Positions 49,242-61,700 of a stretch of 64,000 nt of DNA are shown here, piece after piece. The stretch covers positions 22,097,832 through 22,161,831 of the forward strand of contig NC_092358.1 of assembly GCF_030848805.1 (NCBI RefSeq), in the 5' to 3' direction. The stretch is from Temnothorax longispinosus (Eukaryota; Arthropoda; Insecta; Hymenoptera; Formicidae). A program made the position numbers and the translations under genes. Below the pieces are notes generated by a model. The model was not told the origin of the DNA. It searched no databases and saw nothing but the letters and a program-made list of their open reading frames with translations. Position 1 is the stretch's first letter; each line of letters opens with the position of its first letter.

Positions 49242-52200
49242 CTGTAATAATGTTACAATTTATAGAAACACGAGGGTGCTCTGAAATGTGGTCTCGACGG
49301 TACTCGAACGCGAAGGCTCAACGGCCCTCTAAAATTCCGTTTTCGGATTTTCGAACACGTTTCAAACGTTATTTACCTATACATATACGCCTCACTCTGC
49401 GGTGGCATTTGTATAAAATGTAGGACAAAAGTTACCAATGCAGGCGAAAGGAATGTAACGGAATTGAAGCAACACAACTCGATTGAAATCAAAGCTCTTT
49501 AGAGTACGTGGGTATATAGCTCTTCATAGAAACGTTGTCAATTGGTGGTGATTAACGTCAACACCGATGAATAACCGCAGTTTAAGTGAAGATAGCGGTA
49601 TATTCGCAGAATATACGCCGTCAATGATTATTATATATGTCACGTATGGTTTCGTTGCGTAGTTACATCGCTATCGATTTTAAGTTGCGTTGCCAGAAAA
49701 ATTCGCGCTATCGATTGCACTGTTGTCCCCGTATACGCCCTGTCGTCGAACATAGTTCACACATTTTTAATTGATTTTGATCTCGGGCGTTTCACATGGC
49801 TGTCATAAATAATCGAGGCGCGGATAATGAAAGGCAAATTCTTTGCGTGGAAAGTCAATCTTGCTCACCGAAATCATATACGTGAAATGCACTACAAAGA
49901 GACGCGCCATGACCTGCATTCCACTCTTTATATTGTTTCCAGCGACTTTTCCTCATCACGCGGCAGACGGTAGCAAGCTTTCAGTGGGATATCGCGAAGC
50001 GTAAACAACAACAACGTTGACACCGTTTCGAATAATTTTGAAGGGGGAGGAAATCGGCGCCAGAAGTTCAATGGATAATTTTTCAGAACCGCTAAGTTAT
50101 GAATTTCCAAAATTTTTTAAAGAGATATTACCGAGGAGGGTCTGCGACCTCAACTTTACCTCTTAACTTCAACCCTTTGGTCACAATATATATTATATAT
50201 AATGCGCAATATTTCCATATAGAACTTTTCACAATTTTGTTCAAATAATAACTCCGTTCGGAGATAAATGTAGCGATAAAAATGCGATTAGTCTTCATTT
50301 TAATTACCAAAACTCGTGAAAGGGAATCATTATCGCGATGGCCATAAAAATATTTTCAACTTTGCTTTTCAGTGTCGAAGACATTAATCTTACTTCCAGT
50401 CCCTCTGTTAGAGTCGACTCTTTTAATCTTAATTAAGGGCAAAATCTCATAAAAGCCTTTGATAATATTTCTCGCCGATTCCGCTCGCGTTGAGATGCCG
50501 TGGAGATTCGAGTTTACTTTTAAAAGGGCTGGAGTGGCGCTACACGGCCGGAACGTACGTCAAAAGCAATTAAACTACAATCGTGCCTAATGACGAGCTA
50601 GATAACCACTTCCACACCGATCGTACCGAGCAGTGGCGCCTGCCACTACGTGGTAGATGTGTGCGATATCGTGTAAGATCGTGTGGCGTATGTGCGTATG
50701 AGCATGTAAAAGGACGTATTGGTATGTGTGTGTAACGCGCGACCTCGGCGCGTCGCGAACTGATTTAGTTTAATCGAAACCGTAATTCTCCGCGAGGTGG
50801 GAATAAACGCGTCGAACACGAGCGCAAGATTGAATAAATAGTCAATAATCGCAGGGATCCCGAATAGGTCGTCCGTTGTAATAGCGGCGGATAGTGTAAA
50901 GGATTGTTGCCGCCGCGGTAATCGAATAATTTCTCAAGAAGTTCTGCCCTCCGTCCCTCTTCTGAAAAGTCACTTGCGCGTAACTTGGTTGATGAACAAA
51001 ATATTAGTACAGATAACAATGTGGAGGAAAGTGCTATGGAAACACATAATGTTCCGTCACGTTGATCTTCATAACGTTAAATAAAACAGTTAGAAAATTA
51101 AGGTCTATTAAATTTTATGTCGCATTGCGATGATGTAAACGCGAATTATATATACGCATCAAGATACTTATATTTTCTTCTTATATAATTCAAAAATTTT
51201 TCTCACATATTACTGTGACATCATAAATTTCTGCTTCATCTAAGAATTTTGTTTTTTTTTTCTTTCAATTCCCGAGAGAAATTTTATTTTAATCATTTTG
51301 ATTACATTTGTCCTGCAATTAAAACGTATCGAATGAGAGTACTATTTAATTCTTAGTCAACCCCGAGCTTATTTCAAAGCGCGGTAACGCTAAATTTCGG
51401 AGAATTTGAACGGCATCTCGGAAATGCCGGTTTTCCCACGATTAATATGCCTTTTAGTTTCCGTTATCCTTCTCCATCTGGTTAAACCCGTTGCACGTTA
51501 ATCCCTGCGGAGTTAATCTTCCTTCGATGTATCGCCGCTACCGCAAGCGCCTCCACATTGGAGGTGGAGTTGGAGGCAGTTATATACGCGCTGTGCAACA
51601 CGAAGCAATTAAGCACCGGTATTGCAACTGTATTTTGCGTGCGCTCCGGTAAAGTCAGGCGCCCTTAAGCTCCGTCTGATCGTACACGGGCTGTAAAATC
51701 GTGCGTAACTGCATGTGCGGTTCCGTCGCGTGTGTGAGTTACGCGTATACGCGTTTATAACCGATCGCGGTAACCGATTGCCCGAAGAGTTATGCAACGT
51801 ACAGTAATTATTGCGACAATGTATGGCAACGAAATGTCAGTTATGAGAAAAATAAATAAATAAAGCTTTCACAAGTTGCGTCGAAATAAAAGAGTAATCG
51901 TGATATATCACGAGAAATCAGCGTAATGCGATTTGCAAAGAACGCTTTGTGTCTCATGATGGTTGCACAAGATAAAAATGCATTTTCTCTCTCTTCGCGG
52001 TTTAAATTGTAATTTGATTAAATCGTTCGTGGTCGACTTTATAAAAGAAAGATTACGTTCCCCCTCTGCGTTCCCGCACGCGGTAAAAAACACCTTTCGA
52101 TACCATCATCGATTATGAGTCATCCGTTAGACACGCCAACGTTCTTGATAACGTATATATGCGATGCGAAGTAATGACGTGCACACGAGGATTGCAAACA

Positions 52201-55200
52201 ATCGTATCAGCGTTTCAAATTAAGTAAATAAATATTTAATGGGATTGTAAAGCTAGCGGCACGTGCTTCTCGCGGAATGCAGGACAAATGCAAATTGCAG
52301 GCAACTGCGTCGTTGCGTGTGTATGCGCGAGACAGTGAACGATCTACCTCATTTATTTATCCCTCTCTCGATCACTGCCGATTTTTTTTTTGTACGACAG
52401 TTTTTCGCCCCGTCGCGTCGCTGGCGATTCGCGAAATAAAGCAGCCGTAACTTCATGCGTCCGAAGCGTAACGGAGCGGCATTGCTCAAACGTCAAATTA
52501 ACCACCGCGCGCCACGGTGGAAGCCATGCAGTTTGCGCATAATTGGAAATTCCAATGTTTACTCTTCCCATATCCTGAATGTTTGCCCCTACAGGATAAT
52601 CGGAATAAAAATAAAACTGTAATTTTCTACACTAATTGCTTTTCACGTAGATGTCAGTCTAATTCTAAGTATCACGGAATAAGGGAAATGTAAAACAACG
52701 TGCTTTAATACTTTCACTTTGTTAAATGTATTATTACACTTTACGTGTAAAATGTACGTCAAAATATTATCACATCGTATAAAGAGCTTAGCGATATATG
52801 CAGAATATAAATTGGAATACATAAAAGTAATCGGTTTCTATTTTATTTTCTAACTTTCTTAGAAATTCTTATTCACTGAAATACTGCCATTTATTTCTCA
52901 TTATTACATCACAGACCATTCCAATTGAACAATCTGTCCGTGCGTATATCTAAAAATATAAGAAGTAACAATTTTTTAAATAGCAATTCCACAATATCTT
53001 TAATTACAATCTTTCAAGAAGGCATTCAACGAATGGAAATTACTTATAAATTAACCCAGCAAAAGTATATCCTTTTGTAAGTTTCTGGCCAGTCTCCAAG
53101 GTATGAAAGGAGAACCAGCCATGAACGTCATCGAGCAACGAAAGATTACACAAATTATGGTAACTTAACTTTTACGCGGGCATTCTTCTCGACTAACTGT
53201 CCTCCGGTATGTTCAAAGAGGTTACCTCCGATGTGCCAGTTTAAAATCTCATTCATTCTCTCGCGCTAATAGCCACACGGACACTTCAGCAACGCCGTAA
53301 AACCGAGTTCCCGAGATATTCTCTCATTCACGTGTTGACACGTAGCTACGGCTCTTTCGGAGCACTGTTTCAATTAAAAGTTCGAGAGGATTTTTTTTTT
53401 ATCCCTTTCATCCGCTTATGTATAATACCATCCCGGATGGTCGCAAAGTTAACGAGTATACGCCCAAGTATTCTACTCCTTCCCCGTTCCTTCCGAGAGA
53501 GCCCGATTCTCTCTGATTCTCAGAAAAACAAATGTCAAATATACTTCTTATTATTTCGCAAGACGTACTTTGCGCGACATAGATTCGAGAAAGCTATCTC
53601 TTCCTTTCCTCTCTCTCTTTCTCTCTCTTTCTTTCTTTCTTTGCGGAAGCGATTCCTTTTCACGGGAAATGGAGGTGTTCCTTTATCGCGATTACAAGTC
53701 CATTTAACTCGAATAATTTATACACCGTAAAACTCTCGAGCGAAAAGTTTGCCGTAATCGTTAGCATGATGATATCACACGAACGTAGTACACCGGAGTG
53801 AATTTTTCCGCGTTCAAGAAGAATTTCTCGTATTTCATAGCACGGCCGGGGCTTATCCGTCTGTCCCGTGGAAATTCTGAGGAAGAAGGATATACGGTAA
53901 CGGAATTTGCCGTACTTCATCTTTACCCTTCTTTGATACGAAACACGATCTCCAGCAACAGTGACACGACAGCGGTATCGTGTATCGCGTCTTTTCTCTG
54001 CCGCACACACGACAAATTTCGAGGGATATCGTTGCACGGAGATCAAGCAGCGTGACATGCAAAATCGTCGATTTAATAGGTCGCTTCGAATTGTCCTATA
54101 AAAATCCCGGTAGAGAATTCAGGAATACCACACGCCTTCACTGTTTCTCACAATATTTTATTTCATACTCTTTTCTTTTTCTATATATCTTTATATAATC
54201 CTTATATAAATTTCATAACGATCTTATCTTTTACTTGTACTACTTAGAAACGAGAATCGACGGCGACAATTTCACTGAAAGTCATGAAAATGCAAAAGTA
54301 TGAACTGCGGGAAGTGATATACATTCCAGTTTCATTCGGATAGAACGCGATTAACCGAGATAATTCCCCCGGAACCCAGAGAGTCCGGGCAAACATAATT
54401 ACATTATTACGGATTACAGCGATTTGTGCGGACACAACTCCCGTGGCCTGGGCGAGATAAAAGCGGAAAAACCCTGGCAACAAAAATACCGTTTGTAGTG
54501 AAAACGCACGCGATACGTTCAGTAGGAAACAACTTTGCGAAGAAAGATGAAAAAGAAGAGATATAAAAAGAGGGGGAGCGAAGAGAGAAAGAGAAAGAGA
54601 GAAGGAGAGAGAGAAGAAAAAGAGTGAAAGGCAACACGGCCAGGGTCGCTGGTTAATCCAAATCTGATGTATGACAGTCGGGGCTGCCATTTGCTAGCTG
54701 TCATCCTCGCCCCCGATCCTCCGTCTTCTAATACCATCGTCGTGGAAATGACAAACGGTCGAAAGTAGAAAGATAACAAGGTAGCTTTCGGAGAGGGAAT
54801 GAGCCCTCGAGGCTCCGCGTTACGTTGAATCGCGATGCTTAAAACAGCAGAAATTACTTCTGACTTCAATCGCACATCTATTTCTCGCATTTGCCCCCGT
54901 CGCTCGGACGTGGATTAATATCTCACCCTCGGTAGTGCCGTAGCGCAAAACTCGATAAGTCCATTTCCATCAGCGATTCTTCGACGTGTGCGACGAGAAT
55001 ATTATAGAGATGAGAGTATATTATAGAAATAACAATACATATATAATTCTTTTTGTTCTCGCTGCCTCTGCGGGCTGTTATTACATTAGCTTCTTGACAC
55101 GTGATTTCTTGGTTCAACAATCTGGTCCCTTTTATTTCTCTTAATACAGCGTTGATCTGTGTGAGGGGGGGAAATCTCATGCGGTAGCGGAAATTCAGCG

Positions 55201-57149
55201 GTTGAGCGAAATAGTGATCGACAGACACACAGCAAGTCAATATTTGTAAGTCATATTTCAAGCAATATGATACTTAACAACTCTGGCGTGACTACCAACT
55301 TTGGGTATTTTTATTTCAAGTGGTTTTGTCGGGATATTCCGTTCAAGTACTTTAGGCAGTCTTGTTGATGATTTAGAAAAATTGCTGTAATACATTAACA
55401 GGATTTTACACGAGGCACTTTCATAGATATCTTACCGAGAAAAATGTGATTTGTTTCGCTCAACGACTGAATTAAGTAGAAAAATTAAAGGGGAGAGGAA
55501 AAAAAGAACATTCGGAAAAGTGATAGATCACGCGAGTTATACGCGAGGTACGCGCTTGCTCTATATGCTTGTTCACGCAACGTATCAACGTTCGTGAGAG
55601 AGAACTCGATTATTCCGAGTGCACGGAATTACTTACGGCATCCGATCGATAATTAGAGATCTCTTTTTACATGTTCATTGCGTTGCACGGAGAGCGCAGT
55701 CACGGCTTTCGGCAGCGCACTCCGTATCGTTAATGAGATGAATGCGCCTTTTGGAGCTAATTAGTGGAGATTACGAGAGAGAGATGATGAATCGATATCC
55801 GATTTCCGTTTCTGCGATTCGCTCTTTTCTGTAATAATATGATAAATGTGTATTTCTATTCCTAAGGCAGCGCCTCCGTGTTCCGTCGTGTATTCAAAAA
55901 GCACTAGTATTTGCGGCAAAGCGTTTTGCATGTAAATCATAGCGAGTCAGAGGAAACGTTGGTCTGTATCACTTTGCAGCGAATATTAATGAATTAGCAT
56001 GCAGTAACAAGCTTTCTCGGAAAAACTTAGCAACCAACACAAGCCAATATAAATATTTAATTTAAACGACGATATTGCGAAAGCGGAGGAGCGTCAAAGC
56101 GGATTTAATAATTCACTCGATAAATGATTCTTCTTATTGTTTAAATAAATCATCGATAGTTTTCTATTTTTATTTTGCTCTCGCGCTCCAAGACTACGAC
56201 AGTCAAGTATTAATTTTCATAAAAGGAGAAAAGACTCTTCTGTATATTAGCTGAAAATCTGATTTGGAAAATTGTAAATGATTCTAATTAGAACAGTGGA
56301 CAAAGAAAATGATTACGATTACATTTTCGTAAAATTCTTGGCAATATAAATTTTGAATAATATATATAACGTGAATAAAAAAATAAATTATTTGCCAATT
56401 TTTTAATATAAAAATAGAATGAAGAAACGCTAAGAAGATTGTTTAGTTTGATAACACGATCATGTAAATGAATATTTATGCACAACGGAACACGAAGATT
56501 GATAACACCAATCAATCCTTGAAAAATGATCTTTGAGATACCTTCTAAGGCAGTATTTGCAGCCGAAAGAGTTTAGCATCGTTTCACGACGACGGTAAGT
56601 ACGATGGTAGTAACATCATTGTTAAGTCGTCATTGTCTTACGTATGGTTTAGAAAGTTTATTTGCCTCGTCAAATACACCTTCTAAATCGGACGACTTCT
56701 GGCACGCTTCTAACCCGTTATCGATTTTTTATACTCATGCAGCAGCTGTAATATTACAATAATTGCTATATTAACACCAATTTACCAGCTTCGTGTGTGA
56801 CTTGTCATTATCGTGAGAGTATTATTAACTCGATTGATATCAGCGCCCGGATTTCCGACGCGTACGTACGTTATCGCGTTTCAACAATTCTTTAAACAAA
56901 GCACTTTTATACCGTGTGTGACAACTCTACTCTACTCTACTCTATTCTAGATACGTTACATTCAAACTAACAAAGGCAAAACTTTAACTCATTCCGCACA
57001 AAACGTGTGTGTATCATGGACATATGGTTACTAGGGCTAATGAACAATCCGTATACGTCCGTCAGAAAAAAAAAATTGTCTAGGTATATACGAACGAACG
57101 TGTGTGTGTGTGTGTGGGTATCACTGGCTTTGTACTTTGGCGAAACTAA
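49242..57149. other. non-coding DNA downstream of the TipE-family gene
   Basis: No gene recognised. Polypyrimidine-rich sequence with CT/TTTC repeats lies at 53595-53642, an AG-rich stretch at 54540-54630, a (CTACT)n run at about 56925-56945 and a GT run at 57099-57115. Long frames at 53332-53730 and 54244-54890 pass through these low-complexity tracts and are probably spurious. The part closest to 57149 is likely 3' untranslated or flanking sequence of the TipE-family gene. Confidence 0.5.
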
Positions 57150-57557
57150 TTACCTGAGGTCGTTGCCCCTGGATCTTCTCATGCCGCGCGGCGGGTGTCG
57201 CGGTGGCGGCGTGCACCTGCAGTCACAGTGCATCACACACAGCACGACGCTGGTCGCGAGAGTCACTACGAAAGGCGCCGCGAAGAAGTGCATGATGATG
57301 GCGACCTGTGCCTCGCGATTATAGTTTGCCATCACTATGCTACCATTCACCCGGCTATAATGGCAGGGAAACTTCGCGCCTTCGTAACCCAACTCGCGGG
57401 TGAAGTTCTTGCAATCGACTGCCGGCGGATATCCGCAGCCCTTGATGTTCACCAACAGCACCGCCTCGACATCCCCCGGCGTGGACACTGCTCGACAAAG
57501 ACATGTTTTACAGCGGAGATTAACATCGGGGAGGGTGGTGGATTTGGAATTTTTATG
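57150..57557 (-). CDS. TipE-family sodium channel auxiliary subunit, exon 2 (loop end, TM2, C-terminus)
   Basis: The minus-strand frame carries the family hallmark LLVNIKGCGYPPAVDCKNF, then AKFPCHYSRVNGSIV, a hydrophobic segment (VAIIMHFFAAPFVVTLATSV) that is the second membrane span, and a Cys-rich cytoplasmic end (MHCDCRC) with Pro/Arg residues. Two N-glycosylation sequons (NFT, NGS) precede TM2, as expected for the extracellular loop. The start of the exon is uncertain. GGCGAG before 57557 is the likelier acceptor by its pyrimidines and keeps LRCKTCLCRA, but its phase (0) does not match the best exon 1 donor. An acceptor before 57490 matches in phase but drops that Cys cluster. The frame ends at TAA, 57152-57150. 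However, CAG/GTAATT just before it is a good splice donor, so a further exon is possible. Confidence 0.9.
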   Translation of the reverse strand, partial: HKNSKSTTLPDVNLRCKTCLCRAVSTPGDVEAVLLVNIKGCGYPPAVDCKNFTRELGYEGAKFPCHYSRVNGSIVMANYNREAQVAIIMHFFAAPFVVTLATSVVLCVMHCDCRCTPPPRHPPRGMRRSRGNDLR

Positions 57558-58235
57558 CTCGCCGAGAGCACGCATGCAATCCGCAACGTTGATCTACTAA
57601 ATCGGAATGTATTCCAATTTCTCTTCGATTTCCCAGGCGATACATTCTATTTTATAGTCAAATAGCGATATAGAGAAAGAGGTGGTTTTGAATTTTACAG
57701 ATTCCGTCCGTTACGAATTGTACCTCGCGTTCAACAATGTTGTTTCTAATATTTGAAATCATATTACGATTAATTTTTTCGGATTTTCTATTGTACTTCG
57801 TGCTTTCCTGCCTATTTCTCTACGGCATTTCTTTAACCTTTTTTTTTTGCCAATCTGATTTAACGTCCAATTTATTTTAACTTCGACTATTATTCTCAAT
57901 TGTATAGCCGCACAGAAAAAAACAAGTGTCGAATCAACACTGATATACTTGTGTATACGCAACAACATATATAATTATCTTATAAGATTTTCAACTTTTT
58001 CTTCTTGATTGAACTATAGAAAACTTCGTTTAACTATACAAATGGCTTCATTCAAGTAAATTTTCTTCGTTTAACGCAATATAATCTCGTTTTAAAATTA
58101 TATATTGTTGCGTGTGTATATATAATGAGTATAATACCAGTGTTGATTTGATACTTCTTTTTCTTTCTGTGCATGTGGAAGATACAAGAAGAAAAGTGAA
58201 AAACGCTAAGGAAGACTGCGACTTAGTGATCCTAC
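57558..58235 (-). other. intron of the TipE-family gene
   Basis: About 680 bp, AT-rich, between a GTAGGA donor (58235 downward on the minus strand) and an acceptor near 57558. The border at the exon 2 side is not settled. No middle exon was recognised, but a short one cannot be excluded and would explain the phase mismatch. Confidence 0.65.
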
Positions 58236-58773
58236 CGGCAGTGACGGTGCCCAGATCGGCCGTGGCGTTCGCGGTGGTGTTCCTGCCGCCGGTGTCGTTC
58301 TTCATGCTGGCGTTACTCCACGGCGTGTACGTGACGTATATGTGAGTGCAGCTGTACACGTCACTGGTGCATCCCTCGCGGCACGAGCTCCACGTACAGT
58401 TGAAGAGACCGGCGAGGTCCTCGCGCCGCGAGGTCGTGCAGATTACCGGCTCCGGCGAGAAGTCCGCCGCTAGGGTGCTGATGGCCGGGTCGACGTAGAG
58501 CGGCACCAGGAAGAGGAGCGCCGCGCCGCCTGACGTAGCGACGAAGGCCAGGGCCGATGTCGCGTAGAAATTAAACCGCTGACGGCAGGTAGGCCGTGGC
58601 GGTCGGCGCCGCGACGCGCCGAGCCCGAGCTCCAACAGCTTGCGCTTACGACGTAGCTCCCGCTCGTGGAAGTCGTACTCGCCGCCGCTGTCCCGACCCT
58701 GATTCCGATCGTGTTCGCTCTGGCACTGGCTGCAGCTCGCCTCCAGCAGGAGTTCGGAGCTGCTTCCGCGCAT
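58236..58773 (-). CDS. TipE-family sodium channel auxiliary subunit, exon 1 (probably TEH1-like)
   Basis: TipE and its TEH homologues are two-span membrane proteins that bind the para voltage-gated sodium channel and alter its expression and gating in neurons. This exon encodes about 179 residues from ATG at 58773; the open frame one codon further upstream begins with GTG, so ATG is preferred. The layout is a polar N-terminal tail with an Arg/Lys cluster (RRKRKLLELG, about residues 40-50), TM1 at about 68-92 (NFYATSALAFVATSGGAALL), then the extracellular loop with the family motif FNCTWSSCREGCTSDVYSC. Sequons NCT, NAS, NDT, NTT and NAT follow. The exon ends at a GTAGGA donor in phase 1. The paralogue is inferred from the DCRC-type C-terminus in exon 2 and is not certain. 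Confidence 0.9.
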
Positions 58774-61700
58774 CACCCGGGAGACGGCTTCTCTCCGAGA
58801 TCGAGACGACGCTACGCGGCCAAGACTCCTTCTACTACGGCTTCCTCTTCTTCGGGCGGTCCTGGCTGCTGCTCGATGCCTCGATTCTGCGACGATTCAT
58901 CGAGCGCGCCGATCTACTGGCCGATCATCGCTTCGTATACGGTTAGACGCTATAGGTTCATGGAGGGAAGGGGTTCTTGATCCTCCGGGATCAACTGTCG
59001 AACAGGCACGCATCGATCATCGGTTTCCGCGTGGACGACTCGTCCGGCAGAGTACCGGGGATCAAGTGAGCTCGATCGCGATCCCGTCTTTCGCTAGGAA
59101 GCATTGAGCGAGGCCGTTTACCAACTCGTTTGCTCGTCTCGAAATTCGATGCACGGTCGTCGAGGCAATTTCGTCGTGTATACCGGGGGGGATTTTATCG
59201 AACAATATGAGCTCCTCGATACAAAAAATTTGGATATAATTTTAGGTGTAGCTTATACGAGATCCTCGATCGACGACGCCGCGTTATTGTTTCGTCGATG
59301 TACGCTCGATCGTCGGGGATCTCCTCCCGAAATCTCGAGGAGCATCATGAAGCAAGATCCTGCAAACGATGCCGCGCGCTTCGCAAAGCTCCATGCACGT
59401 CTTCTCGCGACGGCCTTGGCTCGGCATCACGCGAGGATTCGATGAATTCGATTATCGCCTTCAAGTTCGACGCTTGCTTGAACAGACACTTGTAAATCTC
59501 GGCATCGTTTGTGTAGATAGGCCACGTACCACTCTGCTCCACCGAGCCACCTTCTCTCGACTCTCCTCCTCGACTTTTCAACCGTGGAAAGTCTTTACCT
59601 TATCGCTATACATAACGACCTTGCACGCTTTAAGGTTCCTTCGGGTTATCAAATTGAGCCGATCGATCACGACCTTTCAGCCACTGCCGTTTTGCAGGAA
59701 ATCATGCATTTCTATAATGCGCGCGCGTAGCAGCGCGCCCCGCGCACGTATATGAAAAAATCTTCGAGAAGAGACTGACGATGATCGCTTCACGCGTTAG
59801 AAAAGTCGCGTGCTATTTTGGAAATTGTTAATCTGTTGATCCCAAGTTAGGCCTGTTCGTTCGTTTCTTTGTTTATTATTTTTTTTATCGGTAAGGCGCA
59901 CGTTGTGATATTTGAACGACGGATATCGAGTCAAAGGAATTCGATATCGCGTATGTGAAACTTATACGACAAGCAGGTCGACGTGACGCGACTCTCCCCT
60001 ATGTACCTTGCTCGTCAGCTTTAGAACCGATCGTAAAATTATACTACAGGAAGCCACAAACCGTCAACGACATTTCGTCTCCGCTAATGAAGGAGCTTTT
60101 CATCCAGGACGTTGCGCTATTACTATCTCGCCAGGTCTATCCGCAATCAACAGCGGTCGCTGGTATATACTTGACGATCCGCCACGCGCTCCAGATCGAT
60201 CCACCCAGCTGTCTGTTTCCAGCGGAAAAAAGAGTAAAGGTATTCGACGTACTCTTTCAGAACCCGTGTGAGCCTCCGCCGGTGAATCCCGATGGTGCCA
60301 TGAATCCGCGATCTACCCGTCGCCGTCCAGCTTGGCTCTCGCGCCGAAGGACCATTCGCGGTAACACTTAACGGGTCCCGTTTAACACCAGCTCCGCAAC
60401 TGGTTGCCACGCAGCGGAGAGATGCCTGGCATCGACGTCGGTCGCGTCGCGATCCTGAAATTCCTGTCGCCGCACGCGACTCCCCGTCGCGTACACCCGA
60501 TCGATCCGCCGCCGTCGATCCTTCCTGGGTGCATAGGACACACTCACACTCACCGGCCGTCGCGATCGGATCACGGGGTGATCTCGATGATCCTGCGATC
60601 TCGAGAGGGGAAGAGAACTGTGAAAGGGGTGAAAGCGCGACGGACCGGGGGGGGGGACCAGGACAGATGTTTCGCGGGGCCTTCTCTTCCTCCTCCTCCT
60701 CTCGCGTACGAGCACCAGCGCGTTCCTGGCGAGTGCCGTCCGCCTCGCGGATCGCGGGTTCAAGCGTGACTATTCGACCACCTCGGCGAGGAGTCCTCGA
60801 CAGGACAGGCTGTGGTCCGAAGCGACAGGGCGGGGTTCTAGGCGCGCATGAGCGACGGGTACAACCCTCTCGCCCTCGTACCCCATCGTGCCACCCCCGC
60901 GATGCATTCTCCTTGTTTACGCTCCTGCCTGTCCCGCCTTGCTTCCTCCACGTCTTCTCTATACGGGATGTCCCGAAGCCACCGTGTGATGTTTCAACAG
61001 CGATCGAAACTCATTGACATGTCGACGTGAATTTCTCGAATTCTGAAACGAGATATAATTTCACGAGACCAACTCTTACACTTTTATCAGAAAGTAAGTA
61101 TATTTGCGTTTACAGGAAAATTATCTGATTTAGAGTTTAAAATACATCACGTTTTAGGTACAAAAGCGAGCCAAATATTTGCATAGAAATTTTAAATATT
61201 TGAATACTTGTTCAACGACTGTGGAACTTCAATGGAAAAGAGAGGGAGAGGAAGAGAATGTAATCACATTTAAATTAAAACGTTAAAGATTGACGACTCA
61301 GAATTGAAGGAGTTAGACTGTCAGAACATTGAATTAAGAAATATTTCAAATTAAATAACGGATTAAAGGTTCCATTTAATTACGTGTAGTTCGAGTGAGT
61401 TTATTTTCGATCGTTTGTAGATCAGAAAAGACATCGATATTTCGATCATTATTTTAAGAAGAAGGATTTCTTCAAAATTTCGAATGTGTGGAAAAAGTCT
61501 CCAAAATATATTTACCCGATAGATCTAGGACACTATATGTATATATGTCGCGCGCAACCAGCGTGTTCTACTCTTTTCCCTCTCTCGTTCTTCTATTATC
61601 ATCTTTTAATTACGTCCTGTAATGAAGCCAATTTTTTAATCGTGGAGTCTTAGCTCTCTCGCGTCACGGCGTGTACGGAGAGGTGATGTTTTAAGGCTCT

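Noticed and set aside
54244..54890. minus-strand frames of 123 and 148 codons with Phe/Leu/Ser-rich segments that mimic membrane spans
   Set aside because: The hydrophobic part is the translation of an AG/CT low-complexity tract at 54540-54630.
57195..57665. 156-codon plus-strand frame
   Set aside because: It lies antisense to TipE-family exon 2, which has clear family motifs on the minus strand.
58596..58980. plus-strand frames of 104-116 codons
   Set aside because: Partly antisense to TipE-family exon 1 and otherwise in GC-rich DNA with several frames open at once; no domain.
60368..61030. frames of 121-162 codons on both strands
   Set aside because: Open simultaneously in GC-rich sequence; Arg/Pro/Ser-rich translations without motifs.
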